From Corynebacterium pseudokroppenstedtii (GTDB taxonomy: Bacteria; Actinomycetota; Actinomycetes; Mycobacteriales; Mycobacteriaceae), in NCBI RefSeq assembly GCF_019754945.1, contig NZ_JAEUWU010000001.1:496001-560000 (forward strand): DNA of 64,000 nt, given 5' to 3'. A model generated the notes under the pieces. That model was not told where the DNA came from, made no database searches, and saw only the letters and a list, made by a program, of their open reading frames with translations. The translations under genes and the position numbers were made by a program. Below are positions 9,440-18,847 of the stretch, piece by piece. Position 1 is the first letter of the stretch. The number at the start of each line of letters is the position of its first letter.

Positions 9440-10515
9440 GATCCGGCCCACACAACCGTTCAAAGAACTTCGGTGTAGATCCATCCAGCACAAGAACCCC
9501 GGACGGCGGAAGATGGCCGGTTAAAGGTGAGCGCGTTACTTATTCAGTGCGGAGGGCCGCGTACACGATCGTTGCTTCCGTGTTATCGGTGTTCTTAATC
9601 GGTTCGCTAACTGCGTGCGGATTGGGCACGTCGGGAGGGTTCACCCACAATGGTGAGCTAGCGGGTCCCGTCGAGGGGAAGTCTGTTGATGGAGCCCATG
9701 TCGCCGTGGGATCCAAAAACTTCACTGAGCAAATTATATTGGGGAAAATTGCGGTCACACTTCTCAAATCTGCGGGTGCGCATGTTGACGATCTGACCAA
9801 TATTCCGGGATCAAATAGCGCTCGATCTGCGATGCTTCGCGGGAATATTGACATGCAATGGGAATACACGGGTACAGGATGGATCTCGTATCTCGGTCAC
9901 GATGATCCTATTGAGGATAGCCATCAGCAGTACATTGCCGTTCGCGATGCTGATAGAAAGAATGGCTTAACCTGGTTACCGCCAGCTCCTATGAACAATA
10001 CGTATGGGTTAGCAATACGGCAGGGGAAGGCTAAGCAGCTCAATATCACGAAGATTTCTCAGCTGAAGGATCTTCCGCTGAATGAGCGAACGTTCTGTCT
10101 AGAGGCGGAATTCGCCAATCGTAATGACGGTTTCCAGCCGATGCTCGCGAAGTACGGGATTCCACCAGTGCCTTCGTCCAACATTTCATTAATGGATACA
10201 GGTGCTATTTATTCCGCAACTGACCGTGGGGGATGCAACTTTGGTGAAGTCTTCACAACGGATGGTCGTATTAAAGCGCTGAACTTGCGAACTCTGGAAG
10301 ACGACCAGCATTTCTTCCCCAAATACAATGTGGCTCCCGTATTCCGGACTGATCTCATCAAGAAGTATCCGCAGCTAGAGCCTCTCTTTGAACCGGTGGC
10401 GCAAAAACTGACCAATGACGTTCTTCAAGATCTCAACGCGAAAGTTGACGTGGATGGCGATGAACCCTCTGAGGTAGCGTGGGATTGGCTCCGCGAGGAG
10501 GGCTTCGTGAAGTAG
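9436..10515 (+). CDS. Osmoprotectant-binding lipoprotein (OpuCC/OsmF-like)
   Basis: A 359-residue substrate-binding protein. A hydrophobic segment ending in a lipobox (SLTAC, cysteine near residue 58) predicts an exported lipoprotein tethered outside the membrane. The mature part begins with the hallmark GSKNFTEQIILGKI and contains NIDMQWEYTGTGW, as in QAT-family betaine, choline and carnitine binding proteins; tyrosine and tryptophan residues in these stretches usually form the aromatic cage. The ATG overlaps the previous stop (ATGA) and has GAAGGGA 5 bases upstream. That start leaves an unusually long polar N-terminus of about 37 residues before the signal peptide; GTG at 9547 in frame would give a normal signal peptide and is a real alternative. 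Confidence 0.92.
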   Translation: MRSGPHNRSKNFGVDPSSTRTPDGGRWPVKGERVTYSVRRAAYTIVASVLSVFLIGSLTACGLGTSGGFTHNGELAGPVEGKSVDGAHVAVGSKNFTEQIILGKIAVTLLKSAGAHVDDLTNIPGSNSARSAMLRGNIDMQWEYTGTGWISYLGHDDPIEDSHQQYIAVRDADRKNGLTWLPPAPMNNTYGLAIRQGKAKQLNITKISQLKDLPLNERTFCLEAEFANRNDGFQPMLAKYGIPPVPSSNISLMDTGAIYSATDRGGCNFGEVFTTDGRIKALNLRTLEDDQHFFPKYNVAPVFRTDLIKKYPQLEPLFEPVAQKLTNDVLQDLNAKVDVDGDEPSEVAWDWLREEGFVK

Positions 10516-10827
10516 ACCAAGCGCAACTTTCCAAACATGCTGCGCGCGTTGCGGCTCAGTGATCCGGCGGCTAACGCAATTGGTCTATCCCGTTATGTAT
10601 AGTCCGAAGCCCGTTGTCCTTAGCACTGCGGCACGCTGTACTCTGTTGGCTAGACGGTACAGTGTTTACCGACCATTTTGTTAACGTCAGCTCCGCACCT
10701 GTCGGACTACGGTCATCCGAGGATGTTAACCATCAGGCGCTCATGCGCTGCGTGGCTTCGCCCTCTGGGGGACGTACGCCGGCCGATAGACTGTGGAGCT
10801 TCACCATGTATAAAGCGAGGTTCGTTC
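10516..10827. other. Gene-free stretch between the transporter operon and alaS
   Basis: About 310 bases without a convincing gene. CGCAAC (10522-10527) and GTTGCG (10548-10553) form an inverted repeat just after the binding-protein stop, without a T tract. TATAGT at 10598-10603 could be a -10 element. The heptamer TGTTAAC occurs twice, at 10679-10685 and 10724-10730. I see no tRNA-like anticodon-binding (T-box) leader and no recognisable riboswitch. The promoter of alaS should lie here but cannot be placed with confidence. Confidence 0.5.
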
Positions 10828-13488
10828 GTGTACACACACGAGATCAGGGAACGGTTCACGGAATACTTTGTTAAAGCTGGGCACACGTCCGTCCCCAGCG
10901 CGTCGCTGATCCTGGACGATCCGAACCTGCTCTTTGTTAACGCGGGAATGGTTCCCTTCAAGCCGTACTTCTTGGGTCAACAAACCCCTCCGTTTAACAC
11001 GGCTACCTCTATCCAGAAATGTGTGCGCACACTGGATATCGACGAAGTCGGTATCACGACGCGTCACAACACGTTTTTCCAGATGGCGGGCAATTTCTCT
11101 TTCGGAAACTACTTCAAGGAAGGCGCAATTACCCACGCCTGGGAGCTACTCACCAGTTCAATTGACGACGGGGGATTCGGCCTTGATCCTGATCGATTAT
11201 GGGTCACTATCTATCAGGATGACGACGAAGCCGGCGACATTTGGCACGACACGATAGGTATTCCGCGTGAGCGCATCCAGCGGCTGGGTATGGCGGATAA
11301 CTATTGGTCGATGGGAATCCCCGGACCATGTGGCCCCAGCTCCGAAATCTATTACGACCGCGGACCGGAATACGGTAAAGAAGGCGGTCCTGTTGTCGAT
11401 GACACTCGCTACATCGAAATCTGGAACCTCGTGTTCATGGAAAAAGAGCGCGGCGAGGGGACTGGCAAAGAAAATTTCGAGATTCTTGGGCCACTCCCGA
11501 AGAAGAACATTGATACTGGTTTAGGTATCGAGCGAGTCGCCTGCATCCTGCAGGGCGTTGATAACGTCTACGAGACCGACCTTCTCCGCCCAGTTATCGA
11601 CGTTGCCGAAGAACTGACGGGAGCTCGCTACGGCGCACGTCACGCAGATGATGTCCGATTCCGAGTTATCGCTGATCACTGCCGTACCGCGTTAATGCTC
11701 ATTCTCGACGGAGTTGCTCCCAGTAATGAGGGACGCGGTTACATTTTGCGACGCCTCCTGCGCAGAATCGTTCGGTCCGCTCGTCTTTTGGGCGCAACGC
11801 ACGAAACCATGGAACGGTTCATGGAAACCGTCCGTCGCACCATGACCCCGTCGTACCCTGAGATCGAAGACAACTGGGAGCGCATCCGGTCAACCGCTGT
11901 AGCCGAGGAACGCGCATTCTTGGCGACGTTGGAATCGGGCGAAAAGCTCTTCACGACCATTGCGCAGGATCTCAAAGTCCGCGGTGAGACTGTTTTCCCC
12001 GGTTCCGACGCCTTTATCCTGCACGATACGCACGGTTTCCCCGTCGACCTGACTGCAGAAATGGCTAATGAACAAGGGCTGACCTTAGATCGTGACGCTT
12101 TTGATCGTCACATGCAAGACCAGAAAGCGCGGGCTAAGGCCGATAACCGTGCGAAGAAACACGGACACGCTAACCTGTCGGTGTATCGCCCCTTCGTCGA
12201 CAACCATGCGACGGTCTTTACCGGCTATGACACCCTGGAAGATGAGGGAACCATCCTGGGGATGGTGTCCAATGGTCGACTCGTTGAAAAAGCAACCGAG
12301 GGCGACCACGTCGATGTCATTCTTGACCGCACTCCCTTCTATGCAGAGTCCGGCGGGCAAATGGCTGACCATGGAGAACTATCGACGGCCGGTGCCCGCT
12401 TGAAGGTCAACGATGTGCAGAAGATTGGCAAGAAACTGTGGGTGCACAAGACCGAGGTAACCGGTGGCGAGATCGCCGTCGGAATGAAAGTGGAGGGCAA
12501 GGTTGACCCCCAGTGGCGGCACGCTGCACGGCAAGCCCATTCGGGTACGCACCTGATTCACGCTGCGTTGCGGCAGGTGTTGGGGCCAACGGCGGTCCAG
12601 GCTGGGTCTATGAACAAGCCTGGCTACCTGCGGTTCGATTTCAATTTCAACCGCCCGCTTACTGATGGCCAACTGAAAGATATTCAGGACATCGCCAATT
12701 CCGCGGTGGACGCCGACTACACCGTCAACACCATTGAGACCTCCCTCGACGAGGCAAAGAAGATGGGGGCTTTGGCGCTCTTCGGTCAAAGCTACGGTGA
12801 CTGGGTTCGCGTCGTCGAAATTGGTGGCCCGTTCTCTATGGAACTCTGCGGTGGCACGCACGTCGACCACGCATCACAAGTTGGCCCCATCGCTGTTCTA
12901 GGTGAATCGTCGGTGGGATCCGGTGCGCGCCGCATCGAAGCCTATACCGGTATGGATTCATTCCGTTACCTGGCTCAGCAGCAGTCGACGCTGACCACAG
13001 TGGCGACGTCGCTCAAGGCACCGGCCGATGACGTTCCTGAGCGCGTCGACCAGTTAGCTGCTCGCCTTCACGACGCTGAACGTGCTGTTGCACGTGCCCA
13101 CCAGCAGGCTCTCCAATCTAAGGCGGACGAGTTCGTGGCTCATGCCCAGCGTCTCAACAACGTGACGGTGGTAGCTGAGAGCGTGTCGGACGTGGCGGCC
13201 AAGGATTTGCGTCCGATGGCGCTAGACGTCCGAAACCGGTTAGGCAATGAGCCTGCAGTCGTCATTTTGATCAGTTCTACTGGCGATAAAGTGCCCTTCG
13301 TCGTGTCAGCGAACGAACAGGCAACCGGTGTTGGGATCAACGCGAACTCGCTCGTGAAAACCATCGGCCAATCAGTCAATGGTCGCGGCGGCGGAAAGCC
13401 CGATATGGCCCAGGGCTCGGGTAGTGACGCCACCGGCATCTCGCACGCACTGGATGCCGTCCTTGATAACCTTAAGAAGCAGGGATAA
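10828..13488 (+). CDS. alaS: Alanyl-tRNA synthetase
   Basis: An 886-residue class II synthetase that charges tRNA-Ala and edits mischarged serine and glycine. The N-terminal catalytic domain carries [19 protein letters not shown] features (residues near 17-27) and [17 protein letters not shown]; the editing domain has [11 protein letters not shown] and the second zinc ligand set CGGTHV; the C-terminal oligomerisation domain follows, ending in a glycine-rich [14 protein letters not shown] segment. The open frame extends back to 10678, but GTG 10828 is chosen because AGCGAGG lies 7 bases upstream and the protein then starts with YTHEIRERF, the family N-terminus. It is followed by ruvX after 7 bases. 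Confidence 0.97.
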   Translation: MYTHEIRERFTEYFVKAGHTSVPSASLILDDPNLLFVNAGMVPFKPYFLGQQTPPFNTATSIQKCVRTLDIDEVGITTRHNTFFQMAGNFSFGNYFKEGAITHAWELLTSSIDDGGFGLDPDRLWVTIYQDDDEAGDIWHDTIGIPRERIQRLGMADNYWSMGIPGPCGPSSEIYYDRGPEYGKEGGPVVDDTRYIEIWNLVFMEKERGEGTGKENFEILGPLPKKNIDTGLGIERVACILQGVDNVYETDLLRPVIDVAEELTGARYGARHADDVRFRVIADHCRTALMLILDGVAPSNEGRGYILRRLLRRIVRSARLLGATHETMERFMETVRRTMTPSYPEIEDNWERIRSTAVAEERAFLATLESGEKLFTTIAQDLKVRGETVFPGSDAFILHDTHGFPVDLTAEMANEQGLTLDRDAFDRHMQDQKARAKADNRAKKHGHANLSVYRPFVDNHATVFTGYDTLEDEGTILGMVSNGRLVEKATEGDHVDVILDRTPFYAESGGQMADHGELSTAGARLKVNDVQKIGKKLWVHKTEVTGGEIAVGMKVEGKVDPQWRHAARQAHSGTHLIHAALRQVLGPTAVQAGSMNKPGYLRFDFNFNRPLTDGQLKDIQDIANSAVDADYTVNTIETSLDEAKKMGALALFGQSYGDWVRVVEIGGPFSMELCGGTHVDHASQVGPIAVLGESSVGSGARRIEAYTGMDSFRYLAQQQSTLTTVATSLKAPADDVPERVDQLAARLHDAERAVARAHQQALQSKADEFVAHAQRLNNVTVVAESVSDVAAKDLRPMALDVRNRLGNEPAVVILISSTGDKVPFVVSANEQATGVGINANSLVKTIGQSVNGRGGGKPDMAQGSGSDATGISHALDAVLDNLKKQG

Positions 13489-13495
13489 TTTATTG

Positions 13496-13990
13496 GTGAA
13501 AAACATTGTCCCTGACCGTCCAGGAGAGGATGATCCTGGACCCGGTCGCCGCTTGGGGTTGGATGTCGGCACGGTTCGTATCGGCGTTGCTGTGAGTGAT
13601 CCCGATGGCATTCTTGCCACGCCGGTCTCTACCGTCGCGCGGACGACTAAGAGGCGTGGGCCCGATGGCGAAGACATTGATTCCATCGTTCAGCTCGCGC
13701 ACGACTACTCGGTGGTTGAAGTCATCGTGGGGTTGCCAAGGATGTTGGACGGATCCGCAGGCTCATCGGTTAAACACGCTCAGGATGTGGGTTTCCGCGT
13801 CCGTCGTCGACTGGAACGCGACGGCGTCGATGTACCGATTCGATATGTCGACGAACGCATGACTACCGTAATGGCTCAATCCAACCTCCACGACGCTGGT
13901 ATCAGTGTTAAAGAGGGGCGATCGATTATCGATCAGGCTGCGGCGGTTGAGATCCTCCAGACCTGGTTAGATCAGCGTCCGCGACGTTAG
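13496..13990 (+). CDS. ruvX: Putative pre-16S rRNA nuclease / Holliday junction resolvase-like RuvX (YqgF)
   Basis: A 164-residue RNase H-fold protein. The first beta strand holds the catalytic aspartate in [16 protein letters not shown], a middle stretch reads [12 protein letters not shown], and the C-terminal DERMTTVMA and [13 protein letters not shown] contain the remaining acidic residues. The family matures 16S rRNA 5' ends in E. coli and has also been linked to recombination. Translation starts at GTG 13496 (or TTG 13493) after CAGGGA; the longer frame back to 13379 would overlap alaS by more than 100 bases and is not favoured. The alaS-ruvX-mltG-aroE order is common in actinobacteria and Gram-positives. 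Confidence 0.93.
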   Translation: MKNIVPDRPGEDDPGPGRRLGLDVGTVRIGVAVSDPDGILATPVSTVARTTKRRGPDGEDIDSIVQLAHDYSVVEVIVGLPRMLDGSAGSSVKHAQDVGFRVRRRLERDGVDVPIRYVDERMTTVMAQSNLHDAGISVKEGRSIIDQAAAVEILQTWLDQRPRR

Positions 13991-14036
13991 CGGAATGGCG
14001 TTGACCGCCAACCAAAAGTAGCAATTCTTCGACAGT

Positions 14037-14077
14037 CAGAGAGCATTTGTGGTAGTTGAATACGTCCACGCTCTCTG
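14037..14077 (+). terminator. Hairpin between ruvX and mltG
   Basis: CAGAGAGC (14037-14044) pairs with GCTCTCTG (14070-14077), extended inward by GTGG and CCAC after a four-base bulge. The stem is long, but only ATTTA follows, so it is either a weak terminator or an RNA processing or stability element upstream of mltG. Confidence 0.4.
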
Positions 14078-14149
14078 ATTTAGTGGAATGGCTATAGTTA
14101 TCTATTTGTCCTGTATCTATTTTCCCTGTCCCCGGAGCTAGGAGAATTT

Positions 14150-15316
14150 GTGCCATCGAGCCGAACACGTCGTCGCCGTCATCTTGCTGGGCATAAACAA
14201 AACGCCATAGCCGTGACGGTGGCATTAGCTGTGTTGTTGGCCGGCGTGATTACTTACGTCGTGTACCACAACGTAGCGGGGGACAAGGACGATTTTTCGG
14301 GGAACGGAAACTCAACGTCGGCCCTGGTCAGAGTGGATGAAGGTGACACGATTTCCTCGCTGTCCTCGACGTTGGTGGACAAGAAGATCGTGTCGTCGCG
14401 TCGTTCTTTGATGAATGCGGCAAAGAGCAAGGGCAATGCTGTTAACTTGCAGCAAGGCTATTATGTCCTACACCAAAAAATGTCGTCTCAAGCTGCTATC
14501 GACGCGCTGATGTCTGACGAAGCTCGACGAGGGGTCGTCGACATTCCGACCGGGGCTACTTTGCACGATGTCCATGTTGTAGGTGGAGAGACACGGGCAG
14601 GCATTTTTTCTTTAGTTGCTAAACAAGCGTGCGTTTCTAAAGATAGTGACTGTGTTTCTACTAGTGATCTTGAAAAAGCCGCGGCGAATAGCAGTTTAGA
14701 GGAATTGGGCGTTCCATCATGGGCATCCAAAGCAGTGTCTGCGCGTGGAAACGATTCCAAACGGTTGGAGGGGCTTATCAACCCCGGCGTCCACATTTTT
14801 GACCCCACTGCATCGCCCACAGATATTCTCAAAACACTGGTCACCGAAGGTGCTAAGGCATACGAAGGCACCGGATTATCGTCAGCAGCGCAAACCGTGG
14901 GGCTATCCGAATATCAACTACTGACAGCTGCGTCACTCGTCGAGCGTGAAGCGCCCCAGCAGGATTTTGCGAAGGTCGCGCGAGTTATTAAGAACCGCCT
15001 CGATAAACCGATGAAACTCGAGTTCGACTCGACAGTTAACTACGGGTTGGATGAACAAGAAGTCGCGACGACTAACGAGGACCGCGAGAAAAAGACTCCG
15101 TGGAACACGTACGCAATGGAAGGATTGCCTGCGACACCCATCGCATCGCCATCGTTATCTGCGGTGCACGCGATGGAAAAGCCTGCTGACGGCGATTGGC
15201 TGTACTTCGTGACGATCGACAAGAATGGGACAACCGTGTTTAGCCACGATTTCTCCGATCACGAGGCCGCGATTAAAAAAGCCCAAGAAAGTGGAGTGCT
15301 TGACAGTGCCCGTTAG
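14150..15316 (+). CDS. mltG: Endolytic murein transglycosylase MltG
   Basis: A 388-residue membrane-anchored enzyme of the YceG family that cleaves nascent peptidoglycan strands and so limits glycan length. A basic N-terminus (RTRRRRH) precedes one membrane helix at about residues 19-39; a LysM-like subdomain follows (RVDEGDTISSLSSTL), then the catalytic domain with the glutamate in ASLVEREA near residue 264 and the closing YAMEGLPATPIASPS motif. The start is GTG 14150 with AGGAG 5 bases upstream. Its last codons overlap the start of aroE, so the two genes are probably coupled. Confidence 0.94.
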   Translation: MPSSRTRRRRHLAGHKQNAIAVTVALAVLLAGVITYVVYHNVAGDKDDFSGNGNSTSALVRVDEGDTISSLSSTLVDKKIVSSRRSLMNAAKSKGNAVNLQQGYYVLHQKMSSQAAIDALMSDEARRGVVDIPTGATLHDVHVVGGETRAGIFSLVAKQACVSKDSDCVSTSDLEKAAANSSLEELGVPSWASKAVSARGNDSKRLEGLINPGVHIFDPTASPTDILKTLVTEGAKAYEGTGLSSAAQTVGLSEYQLLTAASLVEREAPQQDFAKVARVIKNRLDKPMKLEFDSTVNYGLDEQEVATTNEDREKKTPWNTYAMEGLPATPIASPSLSAVHAMEKPADGDWLYFVTIDKNGTTVFSHDFSDHEAAIKKAQESGVLDSAR

Positions 15317-16286
15317 TTCCGAAGAGTGTCGAGGTAGCGACAGACGAAAGGATCTCAATCGGCATTATGCCGCAGTGCTGGGAGATCCTATCCAGCATTC
15401 TCTTTCGCCCGTGCTCCACGACAACGGCTTTCGGGCGGCTGGCTTGGACCGCTGGTCGTACGAGCGTATCCGGTGCCCCAAAGGCGAACTTGAAAGTACG
15501 ATCAACTCTCTGGGTCCTGAGTATGAGGGCTTCTCAGTCACCATGCCGGGCAAATTTGAAGCTCTCGATTTTGCGGACGAAGTCACTGAACGCGCAAAGC
15601 TCATCGGTTCTGCCAATACGCTGGTGAAAATACACCGAGCAAGCGCTGATAGACGGTCAACTAATGGTGTCTCTGGACCGACTCAGTGGCGTGCAGACAA
15701 TACCGATGGTGAGGGCGTAGTAGGCGCCGTTCGGGAGCTTCTCACAGCCAAGACCTCGTCGTCCTCCGGAGACGACTCCCATTCAGTGATGGTGACGAAC
15801 GCTGTCATCGTGGGTAACGGTGGCACCGCCCGGCCTGCTTTATGGGCTCTTGCGCAGTTGGGGTGCCGCAACGTCACTGTAGTAGCTCGATCATCGCGCG
15901 CGAAACAGCTTCGCCCGCTTGCGGAAGAACTGGGTATCGACTTTTCATGGACACTGTTCGAGCACTCTGAGAAGGCGTGTGCGAATGCCGACGTCCTGGT
16001 GTCAACAGTCCCATCTGTAGCAGCCGAACCCTACGCAGACCTGTTGTCGAGGGCATCGGCGGTATGCGATGTGATTTACAGTCCATGGCCGACGCCACTG
16101 ATATCGCACTGCCTTGCGGTAGGAACGCCGTGCGTCGGCGGAACGACGATGCTTTTTTACCAATCGCTCAGCCAATTTGAGCAGTTCACCGGGCATCAAG
16201 CTCCTCAAGCGGCGATGCGACAGGCCTTGGAAGAAGCCTCCGGGGTACCCGTCGGGGTTCTCAACGCTCCGGGGAGTGCGAGCTAA
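15306..16286 (+). CDS. aroE: Shikimate dehydrogenase
   Basis: A 326-residue enzyme that reduces 3-dehydroshikimate to shikimate with NADPH. GDPIQHSLSPVLHD at the N-terminus binds the substrate; the catalytic lysine lies in SVTMPGKFEAL; DNTDGEG precedes the nucleotide-binding GNGGTARPAL. Two polar insertions, IHRASADRRSTNGVSG and TAKTSSSSGDDSHS, make it about 50 residues longer than the usual 270-280. GTG 15306 lies inside the mltG end (overlap 11 bases), 10 bases after GGAG; the open frame reaching 15225 is not used. It leads a set of shikimate genes completed after the peptidase at 16406. Confidence 0.92.
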   Translation: MPVSSEECRGSDRRKDLNRHYAAVLGDPIQHSLSPVLHDNGFRAAGLDRWSYERIRCPKGELESTINSLGPEYEGFSVTMPGKFEALDFADEVTERAKLIGSANTLVKIHRASADRRSTNGVSGPTQWRADNTDGEGVVGAVRELLTAKTSSSSGDDSHSVMVTNAVIVGNGGTARPALWALAQLGCRNVTVVARSSRAKQLRPLAEELGIDFSWTLFEHSEKACANADVLVSTVPSVAAEPYADLLSRASAVCDVIYSPWPTPLISHCLAVGTPCVGGTTMLFYQSLSQFEQFTGHQAPQAAMRQALEEASGVPVGVLNAPGSAS

Positions 16287-16314
16287 GGATATTCGCGCGG
16301 AGTGGTACCGCAGT

Positions 16315-16340
16315 TTATCCACAGGTTTGTTTTATCCACA
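16315..16340 (+). promoter_or_regulatory. Two perfect DnaA boxes
   Basis: TTATCCACA occurs at 16315-16323 and again at 16332-16340, on the same strand and 17 bases apart start to start, in the 119-base gap between aroE and the prepilin-type peptidase gene. Both match the consensus high-affinity DnaA box exactly. No replication gene (dnaA, dnaN) or AT-rich unwinding element is nearby, so this is not the chromosomal origin; it could titrate DnaA or let DnaA act on transcription of the flanking genes. Confidence 0.8.
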
Positions 16341-16405
16341 GCTTCGGTGTTCGTGAGCGCGAATAGAATCACTCTACCCTCCCTGATCGTGATGAAATCG
16401 CGACC

Positions 16406-16912
16406 ATGCAACAGAGTGAGCATCCGCTCTTACTAGGCCCGGCCCTCTTGCCCCATGACATTTGTGTGGCCGCTTTCGTTGTGGTGAGTATCCTCTGGGC
16501 GCTGGGGGTAGTGTGGTTCGATTGCCGATATCGCCTCATTCCATGGCGTCTAACCCTGATCGGTTCTGGGATGGTCATCGCCGGAGAATCATTACTTTTT
16601 CACGAGTGGACGGACGTGCTGTGCTGTTCCGCCATCTGGTCAGGTCTCTATGCCTCAGTTGCCCTCGTGGGGGCATCCCTTGGTTCTCGACGGCCGGGAA
16701 TTGGTGGCGCAGATATTTTAGTTGGTGCGGCATGCGGAGCATGGCTCACACATGGGGGAGTGGTGCTGGTTATTGTGGCCATAGGTTGCGCCAACATCAT
16801 TTCGGTCGTATACAGCCTGTACACCGTGTATCGCCATGGTCCACCAGAAATAGCCCACATTCCAGCGATGATGGGTGGGGTAGTCGTCGCCACTATGACG
16901 GGGATGATGTAA
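16406..16912 (+). CDS. A24-family prepilin-type aspartyl peptidase (short form)
   Basis: A 168-residue polytopic membrane protein with about five hydrophobic segments. The two catalytic aspartates of the family are recognisable: WFDCRYRLIP near residues 34-43 and GIGGADILVG near 97-106, where the second reads GGAD rather than the classic GxGD. It lacks the N-terminal methyltransferase domain, as in archaeal and many actinobacterial members that process pilin-like signal peptides. There is no pilin, secretion ATPase or assembly gene in the window, so its substrate must be encoded elsewhere. Corynebacteria commonly carry such a gene inside the aro locus. No good ribosome binding site precedes the ATG. 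Confidence 0.82.
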   Translation: MQQSEHPLLLGPALLPHDICVAAFVVVSILWALGVVWFDCRYRLIPWRLTLIGSGMVIAGESLLFHEWTDVLCCSAIWSGLYASVALVGASLGSRRPGIGGADILVGAACGAWLTHGGVVLVIVAIGCANIISVVYSLYTVYRHGPPEIAHIPAMMGGVVVATMTGMM

Positions 16913-17050
16913 AACGGTCACATTCAATACGGGCAGACGGAGTCAGTCCCGCGAGGAACGATGCACCCGTTATCGCCCCTCTGAGAACCCAAGCTTGTAG
17001 ATTTAGAATTCTGATAGCTTTACATGGCTACTACGTGGAAGAATGACTGT

Positions 17051-18271
17051 ATGTTGCGTTGGAGCACCGCCGGAGAATCGCATGGTCAAGCGATTGTCTC
17101 CACAATGGAAAACATGGTTGCTGGCGTCCCACTCTCAACACAGGACGTGGCTTATCATCTAGCACGACGTCGTCTGGGGTACGGCCGTGGTGCACGGATG
17201 AAATTTGAACAAGATGAAGTCACACTTCTCACTGGTGTACGTCACGGCCGCACGTTAGGTAGTCCCATCACTATCGTGATTGGCAATACGGAATGGCCCA
17301 AGTGGACCACGGTCATGGCGCAAGATCCAATTGACCGTGACGATCCAGAGGTCCAGGCAGCCATGAACTCCGGCCGGGGAGCGCAACTCACTCGGCCACG
17401 TCCTGGTCACGCAGACTTCGCTGGCATGGTGAAGTACGGGGCCCATGACGCGAGAAATATTTTGGAGCGGGCCTCTGCGCGGGAAACTGCTGCCCGAGTA
17501 GCTATCGCCGCCGTTGCTCGCTCTTTCCTCCGTGAACTATTTGGCGTTGAAGTCTTTAGCCACGTCGTCAGTATTGGCGCGTCAGAGGTCGACGAGACAG
17601 CCCAGCCGCACTTTAGCGATCTCACACGCATCGACGAATCCCCTGTACGCGCTTTTAGCCCGCGGGCCGAAGAATCCATGATTAGCGAGATCAAGGCGGC
17701 CAAAAAAGCCGGTGACACTTTGGGCGGCGTCGTTGAGGTTATTGTCGGCGGCCTACCTATCGGATTGGGATCGCATGTGTCGGCAGAGACTCGTTTGGAC
17801 GCCCGTTTAGCCGGTGCGTTGATGAGTATTCAGGCCATTAAGGGAGTCGAGATAGGCGATGGATTCGCCGAAGCACGTCGGCGTGGATCGGAAGCTCACG
17901 ATGAAATGGTTCGCAACGACGGGCACGTCGCAAGGCTGACGAACCGTGCCGGTGGCCTCGAAGGCGGAATGACCAATGGCGAAACGCTCCGAGTGCGCGC
18001 CGCGATGAAACCAATATCCACCGTCCCGCGAGCACTATCCACCATTGATATGGAGACTGGTGACGCGGCATCTGCCATCCACCAGCGTTCCGACGTGTGT
18101 GCTGTTCCCGCCGCCGGCGTCGTCGCGGAAGCGATGGTAGCCCTTGTTGTGGCGCAGGCCGCTTTGGATAAATTCGGTGGCGACAGCCTTGCGGAAACCA
18201 AGCACAATGTTCAAAGCTATCTTCATCAGGTGAGTCAATGCTTGAGCTTTGACTCTGGGGTAGGAGAGTGA
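17051..18271 (+). CDS. aroC: Chorismate synthase
   Basis: A 406-residue enzyme that removes phosphate from EPSP to form chorismate, using reduced FMN as cofactor. Family signatures are present: [13 protein letters not shown] at the N-terminus, [13 protein letters not shown], and [12 protein letters not shown]. The open frame begins at 17024, but ATG 17051 gives the conserved N-terminus and has GGAAGA 8 bases upstream. It is the first of four shikimate genes packed end to end (aroC-aroK-aroB-aroQ); the next ATG follows the stop directly. Confidence 0.97.
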   Translation: MLRWSTAGESHGQAIVSTMENMVAGVPLSTQDVAYHLARRRLGYGRGARMKFEQDEVTLLTGVRHGRTLGSPITIVIGNTEWPKWTTVMAQDPIDRDDPEVQAAMNSGRGAQLTRPRPGHADFAGMVKYGAHDARNILERASARETAARVAIAAVARSFLRELFGVEVFSHVVSIGASEVDETAQPHFSDLTRIDESPVRAFSPRAEESMISEIKAAKKAGDTLGGVVEVIVGGLPIGLGSHVSAETRLDARLAGALMSIQAIKGVEIGDGFAEARRRGSEAHDEMVRNDGHVARLTNRAGGLEGGMTNGETLRVRAAMKPISTVPRALSTIDMETGDAASAIHQRSDVCAVPAAGVVAEAMVALVVAQAALDKFGGDSLAETKHNVQSYLHQVSQCLSFDSGVGE

Positions 18272-18847
18272 ATGAAACCACGGGTTGTATTGATTGGTCT
18301 TCCTGGTGCCGGGAAGTCCACTATCGGACGTCGGCTTAGCCGTGCTCTCGGCCTCGACCTCGTTGACTCTGATGGGCTCATTGAACAACGGTGGGGCGGA
18401 ATGACGTGTGGCCGAATTTATGACCATTTGGGTGAAGAGCAATTCAGACTAGTCGAAGAGGACGTCATTGCCGACGCCTTGACCACGGGAGGCATCGTTG
18501 CACTCGGTGGCGGGGCAATTGTCTCGCCGGTGACTCGCCGACGCCTCGTCGGCCATGAAGTGGTGTTCCTGGATGTGTCCGCAGAAGAAGGTTATCGACG
18601 CACCCGCGACTCCCTCACCCGGCCGGTGCTGCAGTCAGAGGATCCAGAGCAGCGCTATCGCGATTTGGATGAGCAACGTCGGCCCCTCTATGAAGAGGTC
18701 GCGACTCTTCGCATTCGGAGTGATCGCCGTGGCCCCCAGAAAGTCGTCGCCAGCATTCTGAATTATCTGGAAACCAGTGAGTCCAGGGGGTCGATGATCC
18801 CCGACACCGCTGACGAATCCGCTGTTGCAGTAGAGGAATTTCTATGA
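18272..18847 (+). CDS. aroK: Shikimate kinase
   Basis: A 191-residue P-loop kinase that phosphorylates shikimate at the 3-hydroxyl. The Walker A is GLPGAGKST at residues 9-17; DLVDSDGLIE holds the substrate and magnesium-binding aspartates; GGIVALGGGAI and the lid region RPVLQ follow. A C-terminal tail of about 20 acidic residues (PDTADESAVAVEEF) exceeds the usual length. The ATG directly abuts the aroC stop, and its own stop overlaps the aroB start by ATGA. Confidence 0.95.
   Translation: MKPRVVLIGLPGAGKSTIGRRLSRALGLDLVDSDGLIEQRWGGMTCGRIYDHLGEEQFRLVEEDVIADALTTGGIVALGGGAIVSPVTRRRLVGHEVVFLDVSAEEGYRRTRDSLTRPVLQSEDPEQRYRDLDEQRRPLYEEVATLRIRSDRRGPQKVVASILNYLETSESRGSMIPDTADESAVAVEEFL

Noticed and set aside
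10516..10827. T-box leader upstream of alaS
   Set aside because: No T-box core sequence or terminator/antiterminator pair is visible.
10678..10827. N-terminal extension of AlaS from the longer open frame
   Set aside because: The added 50 residues have no family similarity and a good ribosome binding site serves GTG 10828.
16315..16340. Chromosomal origin at the DnaA boxes
   Set aside because: Only two boxes, no dnaA, dnaN or gyrase genes and no long AT-rich tract nearby.
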